Made by a program: the position numbers and the translations under genes
The notes under the pieces: generated by a model
Databases searched by the model: none
Seen by the model: the letters and a program-made list of their open reading frames with translations, nothing else
Told to the model about the DNA's origin: nothing
NCBI GenBank assembly: GCA_910575545.1
Contig: CAJTFH010000007.1
Coordinates: 1-64,000 of the forward strand
Reading direction: 5' to 3'
Length of the DNA: 64,000 nucleotides
From: Bacteroidales bacterium
GTDB lineage: Bacteria; Bacteroidota; Bacteroidia; Bacteroidales; Muribaculaceae
Part shown: positions 49,403 to 59,154 of the stretch, piece by piece
Position numbering within the stretch: position 1 is the first letter of the stretch
Layout: each line of letters opens with the position of its first letter

Positions 49403-51373
49403 ATGAACAAGCATATAAAAAACATTATAATGGCGTGGGGCACGGGCGTTTGCTTTCTGACCGGAGCGGCTTCGTGCGAGTATCTCGATGTTGTGCCGGT
49501 GGAGACCCCCGACCGCGACGACATGCTCACAGATCCGGCCAGCGCGCTGCGCTATCTCTACGGCTGCTACGGGCCGATCCAGAACGAAAAGACACAGAAA
49601 CAACGCTACAGCAACTATCATTTCGGCAGCGACGAGTTTGTGGAGTGTGTGAGCGTGTATGACGATTTCCGCCGTTTCCAGGGTGACCAGATCACCGGCC
49701 ACAATGCGGCGCAATATGGCGTGTGGAACGACTATATCAACGGAATCGGGTATTGCAACCAGTTTCTCAGCGACATAGCAACCTATGACGTGCCGAACCT
49801 CGACATCAACGACAAGACGCAGTATATAGCCGAGGCTAAATTCCTCAAGGCTTATTACCACTATATGCTGCTCAATTATTGCGGCCCTATACCTATCATG
49901 GATTCGCAGTTGCCGATGGATATGGAGAAGGGTGATCTGCCGGGCCGCTCGCATTTCGACGCAGTGGTGAAGTATATCGCGGGGTTGTGTAAGGAAGCAT
50001 ATCCCGACCTCCCGATAACCTATGGCGACGAGCGTTATTATGGCCGCGCCACCAAGTCGATATGCCGTATGCTTGAGGCTAAGGTGCGCGTGCTTGCCGC
50101 ATCCCCGCTTTGGAACGGTTCATTCCCCTGGCCCGGATGGGAGAATCAGAGCTATGAGACCCCGGGCTATGGCCGTGCTCTGGTGAGCAACAGCTATGAT
50201 GTGCAGAAATGGAAAGACGCCTATGATGCTTGCGAGGCTGCGATTCAAGAGGCGTTGAAAGCCGGGCATGACCTTATGCGCCTTGCCGATTCGGAGGCTA
50301 TCCGCGTCAACGACAAAATACCGTTGCCTGCAATTCCCGGCATTGACAATTCAACACCCGAGGGTGAGGAGTTTGCCAAACGGGTCATGCTGATGCGATA
50401 TGTGGTGACCGCACGCCCTAACCAAGGGAACCGTGAGTTCATATGGGCCTCGCTCGACTTGAATAACTATTGGGCCACATCGCCTGCATCGATTCCCCAC
50501 TTCGTGATGAATGATGAGAAAGGGGTGCCTGGAGGAGGATGGGGCATGATCAGTCCCACGCTCTATACAGTGGAACATTTCTACACCAAAAACGGCAAAC
50601 TGCCTATCGACGACATGGAGTTCCCCCGTGAGGATGAGTGGTTCACTTCGGCCGGGCTTGATAATCCCGACATCATCAAGCTGTGTGTAGGGCGCGAACC
50701 ACGTTTCTATGCCAATATCTCATTTGACGGCGACGAATATTCTCCGGTCATAGCGGGCGGCAATCGGTTAGTTGTCAAAGCCCGCGATTCGCAGCAGTGC
50801 GGTTACAACCCTGACCTGTTCGGACAGAACAACCAGAGCCAGACAGGCTTCTGGAACAAGAAGAATGTGCATCCCAATCTCCGTTACAGCAACCCGGGCA
50901 TGACCAACAACATAGGAGGCATAGAAAACCGGCCTAACAGCATTTTCCGACTGGCCGATCTTTATCTCATGACAGCCGAATGCTGTGCCTACCTCGGCGG
51001 CACTTATGTGGATGAGGGGCTTAAATGGCTCAATGAGGTGCGCGACCGCGCCGGTGTTGACAAACTCCAGGCAAAGGATGTCGCTGCCGACGGCTCTATG
51101 CTTAAAGCTGTGCTTTCCGAGCGGTTCATAGAGCTTTATTTCGAAGGAATGCGTCTGGAGGATATCCGCCGCAATGTGCAGGGTGCTCAGCGCATGAGCG
51201 GCAATTGCTACCGTGGCCTCAACTCAATGGTCAAAGACCCCTCGTTTGAGGAGTTCAACACTCCCCGACAGATCAAGCAGAGTCTGAAGTGGAGCAACCG
51301 CATGTATCTTCAGCCTATTCCAGATGATGAGGTCTATGCCAATCCGCAACTCATCCAGGCTCCCGGATATTAA
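49403..51373 (+). CDS. SusD-like surface glycan-binding lipoprotein
   Basis: The 656-residue protein has a lipobox (LTGAASC, Cys25) and the RagB/SusD helical TPR-type plan (LRYLYGCYGPIQNEK; YIAEAKFLKAYYHYMLLNYC; RLADLYLMTAECCAYLGGTY; FIELYFEGMRLEDIRR). It caps the SusC barrel and binds the glycan. It follows SusC by 30 bases in one operon and is somewhat longer than the usual 520-600 residues. Confidence 0.95.
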   Translation: MNKHIKNIIMAWGTGVCFLTGAASCEYLDVVPVETPDRDDMLTDPASALRYLYGCYGPIQNEKTQKQRYSNYHFGSDEFVECVSVYDDFRRFQGDQITGHNAAQYGVWNDYINGIGYCNQFLSDIATYDVPNLDINDKTQYIAEAKFLKAYYHYMLLNYCGPIPIMDSQLPMDMEKGDLPGRSHFDAVVKYIAGLCKEAYPDLPITYGDERYYGRATKSICRMLEAKVRVLAASPLWNGSFPWPGWENQSYETPGYGRALVSNSYDVQKWKDAYDACEAAIQEALKAGHDLMRLADSEAIRVNDKIPLPAIPGIDNSTPEGEEFAKRVMLMRYVVTARPNQGNREFIWASLDLNNYWATSPASIPHFVMNDEKGVPGGGWGMISPTLYTVEHFYTKNGKLPIDDMEFPREDEWFTSAGLDNPDIIKLCVGREPRFYANISFDGDEYSPVIAGGNRLVVKARDSQQCGYNPDLFGQNNQSQTGFWNKKNVHPNLRYSNPGMTNNIGGIENRPNSIFRLADLYLMTAECCAYLGGTYVDEGLKWLNEVRDRAGVDKLQAKDVAADGSMLKAVLSERFIELYFEGMRLEDIRRNVQGAQRMSGNCYRGLNSMVKDPSFEEFNTPRQIKQSLKWSNRMYLQPIPDDEVYANPQLIQAPGY

Positions 51374-51393
51374 TAATTTAACGCTGAAGTAAA

Positions 51394-52815
51394 ATGAACA
51401 GATATATCAAAAACATATTGATGCCCTTGTCGGCGCTGGTTGTTGTGGCGGCATGTTCCGAGAGTGATGTGCAGGAATTGTTTCCCGACGCCTACAAAAA
51501 GATTCTCTATATCAAAGAATCAGGAGAGAAGAATGTGACGCTTTATGTGACAGGGCAAGATGCCGAATACACCTTCAAGGTGTGTAAAGGGGGGAGTGAT
51601 ACAAACCAGAGCGCCAGCGGCCGCATAGAGGTGATGACCCAGAAAGCGGTTGACGAGGCTTACAGCATCCCCTACGGTGAACCATACAAAGTGCTTTCTT
51701 CAGACCTTTACACCATCGGTGCGGAGGAACTGGATTTCGGTTCGGCCGATATGGCAAAAAACGTTGATATAAAGCTGAATGTGGCTAAAATCCGCAGTGT
51801 GCTCGAGTCGGATGCCAATTCGGTGTATATGCTTCCTCTGCAGCTTGTGAGCGCCACTGATTCGGTGAATTCCGAACATAACCGCTACATTCTGATTATC
51901 GACAATGTGAGCGAGCCGTTGGTCGGCTTCAAGAAAACCGGTGTGGAGGAGTTCAATTGCGTTTTAGGGAAGCCTTTCTCGCTGAAGATTCCTGTGGGGC
52001 TGGTGGATGTTGAGAACCGGTGGAACATCAATGTAGGCATCGGAATAGACAACGGTTTCCTGACCGGTTATAATGCCGAAAAGGGCACCTCGTATCAGTT
52101 GCCGGATATCGACTACAGTCTGACCAAAAGCGTTTCTTTGAGGGAAGACCGTCAGGAAGCCTCGGTTGAAATCAGCATACCAGACTTCGGGGAGCGCACC
52201 GGGGGATATATGATGATTCCTATAACGCTGACAGATGTATCGATCTTTTCGGTGTCGCCCGACCATGCCAATTATGCGGCCCTTATCCACATTCTCGGGC
52301 AGAAGCTCGACCGTTCCGGCTGGGAAGCGCGCGCATGTTCGTGGCAGGGGGTGGAGCAGTTCGACGGCTGGTCGGAGGATGTGGATCATTCGGCGCAGAA
52401 TGTGCTTGATGGAGATCCCGCCACCAAATGGCACTACAAGTATGGCACAAAAGGTGAAGGCTCATGCGAGTTTCATAGTCAGGGGCATCATTGCATAATG
52501 ATTGATTCGAAAAGCGAGCATACCTTCACCCAGATCGGTCTGCAGCAGCGTCAGGATTTCGGATGGGACGGAAACCATGTGGCAGAAGTCCGTTTCTGGG
52601 TCAGCTCCGATGACACAGTGTGGAGCAACAATGCCGCTAAGACAGAAGGCTGGACGGCCGTTGAAGGGGTGTATAAACTGCGTATGAGCTATATAGATGA
52701 GCAGGTGATAGATATACCGGCCTCGACAGGGCGTTATCTCAAAGTCGAGGTGGTTTCCGGAGGTGCCGGACAGGAAGTCGGCTCTTTTGCTGAAATCTAT
52801 GGCTACGGCAAATAA
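51394..52815 (+). CDS. Surface glycan-binding lipoprotein (DUF1735 plus F5/8 type C)
   Basis: The 473-residue protein has a lipobox (VVVAAC, Cys21), two beta-sandwich regions of DUF1735 type (about 35-165 and 180-300; VLGKPFSLKIPVGLVDVENR), and a C-terminal discoidin/F5-8C domain (about 310-473; SAQNVLDGDPATKWHYKYGT, FTQIGLQQRQDFGWDGNHVA). Such proteins, encoded after SusD, act as extra glycan-binding proteins on the cell surface. Confidence 0.85.
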   Translation: MNRYIKNILMPLSALVVVAACSESDVQELFPDAYKKILYIKESGEKNVTLYVTGQDAEYTFKVCKGGSDTNQSASGRIEVMTQKAVDEAYSIPYGEPYKVLSSDLYTIGAEELDFGSADMAKNVDIKLNVAKIRSVLESDANSVYMLPLQLVSATDSVNSEHNRYILIIDNVSEPLVGFKKTGVEEFNCVLGKPFSLKIPVGLVDVENRWNINVGIGIDNGFLTGYNAEKGTSYQLPDIDYSLTKSVSLREDRQEASVEISIPDFGERTGGYMMIPITLTDVSIFSVSPDHANYAALIHILGQKLDRSGWEARACSWQGVEQFDGWSEDVDHSAQNVLDGDPATKWHYKYGTKGEGSCEFHSQGHHCIMIDSKSEHTFTQIGLQQRQDFGWDGNHVAEVRFWVSSDDTVWSNNAAKTEGWTAVEGVYKLRMSYIDEQVIDIPASTGRYLKVEVVSGGAGQEVGSFAEIYGYGK

Positions 52816-52965
52816 GCCGGGCGGTTCCGTTACAGACCAGACATACCAGGTTTAATAGTTTTTTAGGTTTGGCTTGGCGGCGGGGGCTTAATGACCGGAA
52901 GCCCCCGCCATCCGCCGGGCGATAGAGAAAAGAAAAATAGATTTTTACCCTTAAATTTTATTGAA

Positions 52966-54039
52966 ATGAAAAAAATTACACTTACGGCTTTCATGCTTGC
53001 GATTGTTGGAACGCCGGCCTTGGTTCAGGCACAAGAGGAGACCAATGAGGTGTCGAAACCCACGCTCGACAAAACATTCGCCAACTGGGAAGGGCGTTCA
53101 GTCATATATGATGTGGCTGTGATGGGTGTTGATGCCAAAGCTAATCTGGAGAAAATGGAGAATGTGACAGTGCATACCCTCGAGCACTGGATTGAATTGG
53201 GCGGTAATTTGGGCCATGTCGGCTGGGGACAGCCTCAGGCATCTGAAGAAATTAACAACACGGAAGGTGTTGACGGAGGTATTGTGAAAGACAGCCCTTC
53301 ACAGGGTCTGTTCGGTATGAATAATCCGTGGTGGCAATATTGGGCAGGCGGCTGGTGTAACCAGGGCAATGACAAACCTGTTGACATGTCGCATATATGT
53401 GCCGATACCCATGTGCATCTGGCCATCAAGCCGGTCGGCGACGTAGTGCCCCAAGTGTTGAATATCAAGATGCTGGCATTGAAAACAGAGCCTGAGGGTG
53501 GAGATCCGTGTGTGCGGTTCTCTCTGGTTGCCGAGAACAAGGATGACGCATATAACGCTTCATTTCCGGTGGTCGGCACAATGAAGCCGAATGAATGGAT
53601 AGGCGTTGACATGACTATCGGTGAGGTTGACCGGTTGCTGTCGGCAGATTCCGAGGTGAGGAATTCGGAATTGAAAAATATTGATTTGTCACGTTTTACA
53701 ACCGAATGGTCGGGAAGTGTCTTTAATCTATCTATGCCGGTAAATCAGGATTTAAAGAAGAATGAAGGCGCGATGTTTGCCGTTGACGGAGTTTATTTCT
53801 ATACTCCCGGAAGAGTGGTGGCCGGTGTGGAAGCGGTTGCCGCTTCTGATTCTGCGGCTGAGATCGTAGTTACCGGCCGTAGCATTTCGGTTCTCGGCGG
53901 CGAAGGCATCGAGGTTTATACTGTAGGTGGCCGGCTGGTGGCGTCAACAACCGGTACGGTAGTAGGTGTGGATCACCTCGAGGCCGGAATTTATGTGGTT
54001 AAGGCAGCGGGCAAAGTCATGAAGGCGGCTATAAAGTGA
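52966..54039 (+). CDS. Secreted PUL protein with C-terminal sorting-type domain
   Basis: ATG 52966 starts a signal peptide (MKKITLTAFMLAIVGTPALV, cut near AQA). The body is beta-rich with WWQYWAGGWCNQGNDKPVD and VHLAIKPVGDV. The last about 65 residues (GIEVYTVGGRLVASTTGTVV, GIYVVKAAGKVMKAAIK) look like a type 9 secretion sorting domain or a related Bacteroidales C-terminal module. No catalytic motif is seen; glycan binding is possible. Confidence 0.6.
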   Translation: MKKITLTAFMLAIVGTPALVQAQEETNEVSKPTLDKTFANWEGRSVIYDVAVMGVDAKANLEKMENVTVHTLEHWIELGGNLGHVGWGQPQASEEINNTEGVDGGIVKDSPSQGLFGMNNPWWQYWAGGWCNQGNDKPVDMSHICADTHVHLAIKPVGDVVPQVLNIKMLALKTEPEGGDPCVRFSLVAENKDDAYNASFPVVGTMKPNEWIGVDMTIGEVDRLLSADSEVRNSELKNIDLSRFTTEWSGSVFNLSMPVNQDLKKNEGAMFAVDGVYFYTPGRVVAGVEAVAASDSAAEIVVTGRSISVLGGEGIEVYTVGGRLVASTTGTVVGVDHLEAGIYVVKAAGKVMKAAIK

Positions 54040-54052
54040 GGACTTGTTTTCA

Positions 54053-55612
54053 ATGATGAACAGGACTGTCAAAATAGCGGTAGCTGCGTTTTTGAGCCTG
54101 TCGGTTATGGAATCTGCGGCAAAGGTGACTTTGCCGCAGATTTACACCGACAACATGGTGGTTCAGCAAAAGGATAGAGCGCCATTTCACGGCAAGGCTT
54201 CACCCGGTTCTACGGTCTGGATTGCGGCCGGATGGCTGAAGCATCAGGTTTCAGTAAATGTTGGCGCGGATGGCCGGTGGGATGTGGTGTTGCCTACACC
54301 GAAAGGGGGTAAGAAGGGCTTTGAGGTGACATTTACCGACGCTGCCGACGGCTCGGGAGTGACGTTGCATAACGTGGCGGCGGGGGAGGTTTGGCTATGT
54401 TCGGGCCAATCGAATATGGAGATGCCTTTGGCCGGATGGGGAAAGGTGGTGAATTATGAGCAGGAGATTGCCGGTGCTGTTTATCCGCAGATAAGGCTGT
54501 TGCAGGTAAAGCGCCGCACCGACATGGTGCCGCAGGATGACACGGAAGTTACCGGCGGCGGATGGCAGGTATGCTCGCCGCAATCGGTGGAGGAGTTTTC
54601 TTCGATAGCATATTTTTTCGCACGCAGTTTGTGGGAGGAACTGGATGTGCCTGTCGGGGTTATTGACTGCACATGGGGAGGCTCGCCTATCGAGGCCTGG
54701 GTGAGCTATGCCACACTGAGCCGCGGAAGCGGGTTTGACGGGGTTGTGAAGGATTTCGTGAAAGATGGTATGGATGAGTTGTCGATACGCGGATTCTATC
54801 AGGCGCTGGTCGACAGCGCCATGGCAGGGAAGAACCCGTGTCCTGCCGTTCACCCCGACGCCTATGCACATAAGAGCGGTTTCCCGGGCACGGTCGACAA
54901 GAATGGTTTTCTGCCTTGCGAGCTGTTCAACGCCATGTTGCTGCCGATGACGCGCATGGAGATCAGAGGGGTGCTCTGGTATCAGGGGGAGCAGAACGGC
55001 GACCGCCCGTTCCAATATCAGTGTCTGTTCCCTGCCATGATCAGCGAATGGCGCTCGCTGTGGGGCAAACCTGAAATGCCGTTTTATTTCGTGCAGCTGG
55101 CAAATTACAGGGATCAGAAAGATGTTGAGCCGCATGCCGAGTGGGGCTATCTGCGCGAGGCCCAGGCCGAGGCGCTTAATCTTCGGGCTACCGGAATGGC
55201 TGTGGCTATCGATGTGGGTGAGGCGAAAGATATCCATCCCAAGAACAAGCAGGAAGTGGCACGCCGCCTGGCGCTGCTTGCACTTGACAAGACTTATGGC
55301 CGTAAGGTGGTCAGCGAGGCTCCGGCCTATGCCGGCTACTCGATAGAGAATGGAAAGATCTATGTAAGCTTCAACACTGGGGCGCGGGAGTTCGCTCCCG
55401 AGACCGGTGCGATCGATGGTTTTGTGATAGCCGGCCATGACGGGAGGTTTTACAAAGGGGAGGCGCGACGCGAGGGTGACAGGATTGTGGTCAGCTCGCC
55501 TGATGTAGAGTTTCCGGTGGCTGTGCGTTATTGCTGGGCCGACAATCCGAAGGTCGGCCTGAGAGGGAAGACGGGTCTGCCGGTGGCGCCCTTCCGCACC
55601 GACAAGTGGTGA
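54053..55612 (+). CDS. Sialate/acetylxylan O-acetylesterase (SGNH fold)
   Basis: ATG 54053 gives 519 residues with a signal peptide and an N-terminal beta domain. Then come the SGNH hydrolase blocks: LCSGQSNMEMP (catalytic Ser120), the Gly block CTWGGSPIEAW, the Asn/Gln block LWYQGEQNGD, and the Asp-His pair in EAKDIHPKNK (Asp393, His395). This is the sialate O-acetylesterase (SASA) family, which in PULs usually removes acetyl groups from hemicellulose or sialic acids. Confidence 0.9.
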   Translation: MMNRTVKIAVAAFLSLSVMESAAKVTLPQIYTDNMVVQQKDRAPFHGKASPGSTVWIAAGWLKHQVSVNVGADGRWDVVLPTPKGGKKGFEVTFTDAADGSGVTLHNVAAGEVWLCSGQSNMEMPLAGWGKVVNYEQEIAGAVYPQIRLLQVKRRTDMVPQDDTEVTGGGWQVCSPQSVEEFSSIAYFFARSLWEELDVPVGVIDCTWGGSPIEAWVSYATLSRGSGFDGVVKDFVKDGMDELSIRGFYQALVDSAMAGKNPCPAVHPDAYAHKSGFPGTVDKNGFLPCELFNAMLLPMTRMEIRGVLWYQGEQNGDRPFQYQCLFPAMISEWRSLWGKPEMPFYFVQLANYRDQKDVEPHAEWGYLREAQAEALNLRATGMAVAIDVGEAKDIHPKNKQEVARRLALLALDKTYGRKVVSEAPAYAGYSIENGKIYVSFNTGAREFAPETGAIDGFVIAGHDGRFYKGEARREGDRIVVSSPDVEFPVAVRYCWADNPKVGLRGKTGLPVAPFRTDKW

Positions 55613-55637
55613 TCGTGAAAAGTGAGATTTTTTGATT

Positions 55638-57458
55638 ATGAGAAAGCTATTTCTGGCAGTGCTGGCTGCCGTATGCGTCTTGCAGGCAATGGCGCTTGAA
55701 GAGAGTGTTGAATTGAAAGGTGTTGGAAAAATCACACTGAGGTGTTACGACAGCAACGGATGGCGTTTCGAAATGAAGGGACACGCCGAGGGAGATCGCG
55801 GGATTGTGAGCATTGACCTTGACAATGACAAGCCGACGGCGCCTCCGCGTTTCAGTGTGGGTTTCAGCCGTCCGCTTGGCGATGTAAGCTATCTTTGGCA
55901 TGCGGGCGATGACGGACGCTGTCCGCTGGTGCCGTCGTGGCTGAGGCGGTTTCGCAGCGATATCGCTTCCGGAATTCCGGTCTACACTTTTCTTGACAGC
56001 GATAACGGTAATTGCCTGACGGTGGCTGTGTCGGAACCTTTCCGCAAGGTGGAAGCGAAGATGGGTGCAGTGGAAGACAACGCTATGGTTGAAGGTGAGA
56101 TGGCTTTTTTCACCGAGCCTGAGGCTCCGATAAGCAGCTATCATGTGGAGCTGATGTTTGATTCCCGGGATGTTTTCTATGGCGATGCCATTGCCGGAGG
56201 CACGCAGTGGATAGTTGACCGTTGCGGCATTGTGACGGCCCCTGTGCCCGAAGCAGCTTTCGATCCTCTCTATTCAAGCTGGTATCAGTTTCATCAGGAG
56301 CTGACAGCCGGCGATATCGAGGCCGAGTGCCGGTTGGCGGCCCTGACCGGAATGAAAACTGTGATTGTAGACGACGGATGGCAGACAAGCGATAATAACC
56401 GCGGCTATGCCTATTGCGGCGACTGGGAGATGTGTGAAGATAAATTCCCCGATTTTGCAGGTCATGTGAAACGTGTAAGGCAAAACGGAATGAAATATAT
56501 GATGTGGTATTCGGTGCCTTTCGTGGGCGCGCGCAGCCGGAACCACGAGCGGTTCAAAGGGATGTATCTCACCGACAATCCTGACACCAATGTGCTTGAC
56601 CCGCGTTTCCCCGAGGTGAGGGAGTTTCTATGCAATCTGTATGAGACGGCTCTCCGCGACTGGAATGTCGACGGGTTTAAGCTTGACTTTATAGACCGGT
56701 TCAAATTCGCGGGAGCTGATCCGGCTGTGGCTCAGGATTATGCCGGACGCGACATAAAATCGCTCCCTGCCAGCGTCGACACGCTGATGAATGAGATAAA
56801 CCGGCGTCTGCGCGCCATAAACCGCGATGTGCTGATCGAATTCCGCCAGGAATATATAGGGCCGGCCATCCGACAGTATGGCAATATGCTGCGTGCCAAC
56901 GATTGCCCCTGCGATGCCGAGGGAAACCGCCGCAGGGTGGCAACTCTGCGCCTGACATCGGGCAACACGGCGGTGCACTCAGACATGCTTGAATGGAACG
57001 TGACAGACACCCCACAGCAGGCGGCCCGCCATGTGCTGTCGGCCATTTTCGGAGTAGTGCAGTATTCCATGATGCTGCGCACGCTGCCCGAAGAGCATCT
57101 GGCGATGATCAGACATTGGCTTGACTTCAGCCAGAAACATCGCGACACGCTTCTGAAATCGGAATTCCGTCCATATTATCCACAGGCAGGCTACCCTCTT
57201 ATAGAGGCCGAAAGCACCAACGAGCTGATTGTGGCCACATATAACGTGGGGAATCTGGTGACAGTGAAAGATGTGGTGAAGCCGGTGTGGTTGCTCAACG
57301 CGACCGCCGGGAATCAAATGGCCGTAGAGCTTGCCCGCAGGCCGAAATCGGCCGAGGTGTTCGACACCTTCGGCAACAGCCAGGGGCATGTGAAAGCGGG
57401 CAGGGGACTGAACCGCATTGCTGTGCCCCGCAGCGGCTATGTGAAATTTGAATTTTAA
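55638..57458 (+). CDS. GH36-like alpha-galactosidase
   Basis: ATG 55638 gives 606 residues with a signal peptide and a beta-sandwich N-terminal domain. A TIM barrel follows with KTVIVDDGWQTSDNNRGYAY, the nucleophile Asp350 in DGFKLDFIDRF and the probable acid/base Asp422 in RANDCPCD. These are GH36/GH-D clan features. It would remove alpha-galactosyl side chains. It lies in the PUL operon between esterase and GH5. Confidence 0.85.
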   Translation: MRKLFLAVLAAVCVLQAMALEESVELKGVGKITLRCYDSNGWRFEMKGHAEGDRGIVSIDLDNDKPTAPPRFSVGFSRPLGDVSYLWHAGDDGRCPLVPSWLRRFRSDIASGIPVYTFLDSDNGNCLTVAVSEPFRKVEAKMGAVEDNAMVEGEMAFFTEPEAPISSYHVELMFDSRDVFYGDAIAGGTQWIVDRCGIVTAPVPEAAFDPLYSSWYQFHQELTAGDIEAECRLAALTGMKTVIVDDGWQTSDNNRGYAYCGDWEMCEDKFPDFAGHVKRVRQNGMKYMMWYSVPFVGARSRNHERFKGMYLTDNPDTNVLDPRFPEVREFLCNLYETALRDWNVDGFKLDFIDRFKFAGADPAVAQDYAGRDIKSLPASVDTLMNEINRRLRAINRDVLIEFRQEYIGPAIRQYGNMLRANDCPCDAEGNRRRVATLRLTSGNTAVHSDMLEWNVTDTPQQAARHVLSAIFGVVQYSMMLRTLPEEHLAMIRHWLDFSQKHRDTLLKSEFRPYYPQAGYPLIEAESTNELIVATYNVGNLVTVKDVVKPVWLLNATAGNQMAVELARRPKSAEVFDTFGNSQGHVKAGRGLNRIAVPRSGYVKFEF

Positions 57459-57700
57459 GAAAGCGCGACGGGTCTGAACGGAAAGATCGCAGGCCTTATG
57501 CCCGCGACGGCGATTGATCCCGACGAGGATGGGGAGAGGCGAAGGCTGCATTATGCCGGAAAATCTCGGTCGGGTTTGAATAAAAATGCGGCATGATGTA
57601 GTGTCGGATGACCGGTGGATGTATTTAAATTTGCCGGACAATGTAAATGCGGCCTCGTGAGATAATAAACCATTCATAAATGCAAAAATACCTTGAATAA

Positions 57701-58981
57701 ATGAAAAAACTATTTTTACTTCCGGCGATTGCCGCACTGACCCTGCTGTGGAGCTGCTCGAAAGAGGACAACAATGAGGAACCGCAGCCCAAACCGGTCA
57801 ATGTGGCCTGTGTCAAGGTCAACGGCCACGACCTGATTCAGCCCGACGGCTCGAAGCTCTATGTGAAAGGTGTGAATCTTGGCAACTGGCTCAACGCCGA
57901 GGGTTATATGTTCAATTTTGAGAAGCGCTCGGCCCATCAGATCGACGAGATGTTCCGCCAGCTTGTAGGGCCTGAGCAGACCGATATTTTCTGGCAGGAT
58001 TTTATTGACAATTATATCACGCTCGATGATATGAAATATATCAAGTCGACCGGGGCCAACACAGTGCGCCTGCCGCTTAACTACAAGCTGTTTTCAGGCG
58101 AAAGCTATATGGGTTCAAACGATCCTGACAGGGGAATGGAGATTCTTGGCCGTGTTATAGAGTGGTGTAAGGAGACGGGGCTCTATCTGATCATCGACAT
58201 GCACTGCGCTCCCGGCGGGAATTCGGGCGACAATATCGATGACAGCTATGGCTACGCTTGGCTCTACACCAGCGAGAGCAACAAGAAGCAGGTGTGCGAC
58301 ATCTGGATGCGGATAGCCGACCGCTGCAAAACCGAGCCTATCGTGTTGGCCTACGAGCTTCTCAACGAGCCGATTTCATCGAATCACAGCGAGCTTTATC
58401 CTGAACTTCATCCGATGATGAAGCGCATCACGCTGGCTATCCGCACCGTTGACCCCAATCATGCGGTGATGTGGGGCGGCGCGAACTATAATGAACTTTT
58501 CGAGGGGATTTATGATCCGACCGACGGCATTTTCATTTCCAACAGCACGGAATATGATCCGAATGTGATGTTTGCCTGCCACCGCTATGGCAGCGACTGG
58601 ATAGAGCCTTTCGTGCAGTGGCGCGACAAGACAAGCCGTCCGATGATAATGACCGAATGGGGCCACGGCCCGACAGGCGAATGGCAGAGCAATTTCGCCA
58701 GAAAAATGCGTGACAACAACATTGGTCACACGGTGTGGACTTACAAGATGATTGGCCCGTGGGTTTCTTCGTTCACCACCATCAGAGAGCCTGACAACTG
58801 GGATAAGATTGTGGAATTCGAACGTTCGCCTCGCATGAACTATGATGATATTATCGCCGCACGCAACAGATGCGGGCAGGCGGTGGCCCGCAAGGCGATG
58901 GCCGATTTCATTGTGAACAGCCGGCTGGCCAACTGTCAGAAAAACGACTCATACATCCGATCGGTAGGCATGGCTGACTGA
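57701..58981 (+). CDS. GH5 endoglycanase lipoprotein
   Basis: The 426-residue protein has a lipobox (LTLLWSC, Cys19) and a GH5 TIM barrel: VKGVNLGNWLNAEGYM, NTVRLPLNYKLFSG, LIIDMHCAPGGNSGDN, the acid/base Glu223 in LLNEP and the nucleophile Glu319 in MTEWGHG. It would cut beta-1,4- or related glucan/mannan chains at the cell surface. The 242-base gap before it holds only AT-rich sequence and a possible weak promoter. Confidence 0.92.
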   Translation: MKKLFLLPAIAALTLLWSCSKEDNNEEPQPKPVNVACVKVNGHDLIQPDGSKLYVKGVNLGNWLNAEGYMFNFEKRSAHQIDEMFRQLVGPEQTDIFWQDFIDNYITLDDMKYIKSTGANTVRLPLNYKLFSGESYMGSNDPDRGMEILGRVIEWCKETGLYLIIDMHCAPGGNSGDNIDDSYGYAWLYTSESNKKQVCDIWMRIADRCKTEPIVLAYELLNEPISSNHSELYPELHPMMKRITLAIRTVDPNHAVMWGGANYNELFEGIYDPTDGIFISNSTEYDPNVMFACHRYGSDWIEPFVQWRDKTSRPMIMTEWGHGPTGEWQSNFARKMRDNNIGHTVWTYKMIGPWVSSFTTIREPDNWDKIVEFERSPRMNYDDIIAARNRCGQAVARKAMADFIVNSRLANCQKNDSYIRSVGMAD

Positions 58982-59067
58982 TCACTGTTGCGAGAACCGG
59001 AAAGGCGCGTTTTTAGCTGAATACTGAATATCTGTAAGACAGATTTTAGGTTCATGTAAATTCTCAG

Positions 59068-59075
59068 TATCTTTG
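59068..59075 (+). promoter_or_regulatory. Promoter for the phosphoesterase-GH3 operon
   Basis: TATCTTTG matches TAnnTTTG with TTAG 18 bases upstream. In the leader, GGGTGGCA (about 59103-59110) pairs with TGCCACACCC (about 59121-59130) with one bulge. The leader is about 75 bases. Confidence 0.6.
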
Positions 59076-59154
59076 AGCAGAAATAGAAATTCCCTTATCC
59101 GAGGGTGGCACAGTCAGACTTGCCACACCCTTAACCTGAAAAACTATATATAAA

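Noticed and set aside
54395-55735. 446-codon minus-strand frame opposite the esterase gene
   Set aside because: Shadow of a well-supported SGNH esterase; composition is that of an antisense frame.
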